From an uncultured Oscillospiraceae bacterium (lineage in GTDB: Bacteria; Bacillota_A; Clostridia; Oscillospirales; Oscillospiraceae), in assembly GCA_900769845.1 (NCBI GenBank), contig CAAGIF010000144.1:1-6491 (forward strand): 6,491 nucleotides of DNA. The letters run 5' to 3'. The notes below the pieces were generated by a model. That model was not told the origin of the DNA. It was given only the letters and a program-made list of their open reading frames with translations, and searched no databases. Both the position numbers and the translations under genes were made by a program. Of the stretch, positions 5,420-6,491 are shown in pieces; position 1 is the first letter of the stretch; each line of letters begins with the position of its first letter.

Positions 5420-6491
5420 ATGACAACGGAACGACCGAAGCATATGACCACATTTAAGGAAAAGCTCAGCTACTGGACCTATTTTGTGGGACAGAATATC
5501 TACTACAATATTACGGCTGCTTTTATCAGCACCTACCTTGCTATGCAGGGAATCGGACTTGGTAAAGTGGCAATTGTGCTGCTGATCGTAAAGGTATGGG
5601 ATGCCATCAATGATCCCATTTTTGGGTTCATCTTTGACAAGGTCAAGTTCAAGAACGGACAGAAAAGCCTGCCCTGGCTGCGGATCGCGGTACTGCTAAT
5701 TCCGGTGGTTACCATTATCCTGTTCTCTATTCCCAATGGGATGAGCGAGCTGGGCAAACTGATCTGGTTCGGCGTTGCCTATCTGCTGTGGGATACGGTT
5801 TACACCCTGACGGATGTGCCGGCCTACGCTATGCTGAATACCATGACGGATAACCTCCAGGAGCGGAACCTGCTGCTGTCTGTGAACCGGGTGTTCTCCG
5901 GTGCCGGCGTACTGCTCTACGGCGTTGTGCTTCCCCTTTTGATTTCTGAGCAGGTGGGCATGAGCGCAAGCTGGGCCATTGCCATTATGTCTATCTTCAG
6001 CGCGGCTACCATGATCCCTCTGTGCATCAACTGCAAGGAACGCAACTACAAGCCGGATGAGGAGGACGAGAATTTTACTCCCAGAGAAATGTTCCGTTAC
6101 TTACGCAGCAATAAGTATCTGCTGACCTATTATGCCGGCTATATGGCGACAGATGCGCTGAAAACATCTGCTGCTGTCACCCTGTTCGTTTCCTTCTATC
6201 TGTTCGGTCAGTCCACATTTGCCATTGTGCTGAATGTCCTGAACATGGTTCCCGGCGTGTTCGCCGCCATGCTGATGCCCACGCTGCTAAAGAAGTTTGA
6301 TAAGTTCAAGACCCTGTTCCTGCTGAACCTGGTGAATATCGCCCTGGGCCTTGTGATATATTTCCTTGGCTATACGGATCAGATTACCTTCATCATCCTG
6401 ACCTGTGTCCGCTGCGTACCTCTGAGCATTGTGGGCATTCTGGCTTTCATGTTTACGCCGGATTGCGCCGAGTACGGTCAGTTCAAATCCG
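5420..6491 (+). CDS. GPH-family (MelB-like) sugar:cation symporter, 3' end cut by window
   Basis: 357 complete codons are visible with no stop; the family is usually about 450-500 residues. The ATG at 5420 has GGGAGG 9 bases upstream. It is a membrane protein with roughly ten visible hydrophobic segments and a charged central loop near 205-235. WDAINDPIFG (60-69) matches the MelB Na+ site, with D61 and D65 equivalent to MelB D55 and D59. YTLTDVPAY (128-136) places D132 at the MelB sugar-site D124, and NRVF (156-159) keeps the equivalent of R149. The equivalent of MelB D19 appears to be N26 (GQN). The visible end, CAEYGQFKS, is the motif that precedes the last helices. It imports glycosides, pentosides or hexuronides with a cation; the exact sugar is unknown. 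It is probably the first gene of a new unit, with a partner glycosidase perhaps downstream off the window. Confidence 0.92.
   Translation, partial: MTTERPKHMTTFKEKLSYWTYFVGQNIYYNITAAFISTYLAMQGIGLGKVAIVLLIVKVWDAINDPIFGFIFDKVKFKNGQKSLPWLRIAVLLIPVVTIILFSIPNGMSELGKLIWFGVAYLLWDTVYTLTDVPAYAMLNTMTDNLQERNLLLSVNRVFSGAGVLLYGVVLPLLISEQVGMSASWAIAIMSIFSAATMIPLCINCKERNYKPDEEDENFTPREMFRYLRSNKYLLTYYAGYMATDALKTSAAVTLFVSFYLFGQSTFAIVLNVLNMVPGVFAAMLMPTLLKKFDKFKTLFLLNLVNIALGLVIYFLGYTDQITFIILTCVRCVPLSIVGILAFMFTPDCAEYGQFKS

Overview
The window looks like chromosomal DNA of a gut-type Firmicute, most likely a Clostridia member of the Oscillospiraceae/Ruminococcaceae sort. This rests on GC content around 50-55%, strong AGGAGG-like ribosome binding sites, sigma-A type promoters, a Clostridia-style GH2 glycosidase with a Met-rich tail, and a GPH sugar symporter. 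The assignment is inference; there is no rRNA or marker gene to confirm it. All genes are tightly packed and no stretch over 300 bases lacks a gene.

Layout. (1) 1-1084, + strand: the 3' part of a GH2 beta-glycosidase gene whose start lies off the window. (2) 1101-1132: a perfect 14-bp stem with a GAAA loop, a terminator shared by the two converging genes. (3) 1149-3795, - strand: a translationally coupled three-gene operon, transcribed as DHH phosphoesterase B (2854-3795), DHH phosphoesterase A (1871-2857), then surE (1149-1874). Both junctions are 4-base ATGA overlaps. (4) 3796-3942: a compact divergent control region with two face-to-face promoters placed symmetrically around a 13-bp inverted repeat. 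(5) 3943-5332, + strand: a stand-alone 5'-3' exonuclease of the Pol I N-terminal (FEN) family, then a small nitroreductase-fold flavoprotein 22 bases downstream. (6) 5420-6491, + strand: a GPH-family (MelB-like) sugar:cation symporter, cut by the window end.

How they fit together. The centre of the window is rich in enzymes of nucleic-acid and nucleotide turnover. These are a structure-specific 5' nuclease, two NrnA-like DHH/DHHA1 proteins (candidate nanoRNA, pApA or pAp hydrolases) and SurE (5'/3'-nucleotidase). A plausible inferred flow is DNA flap or fragment to short oligonucleotide to NMP to nucleoside. The flanking GH2 enzyme and GPH symporter belong to carbohydrate use and are probably separate transcription units. 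No mobile element, CRISPR array, tRNA or rRNA is visible. The most unusual features are the symmetric overlapping promoter pair, the tandem divergent DHH paralogs, and the Met-rich tail of the GH2 enzyme.
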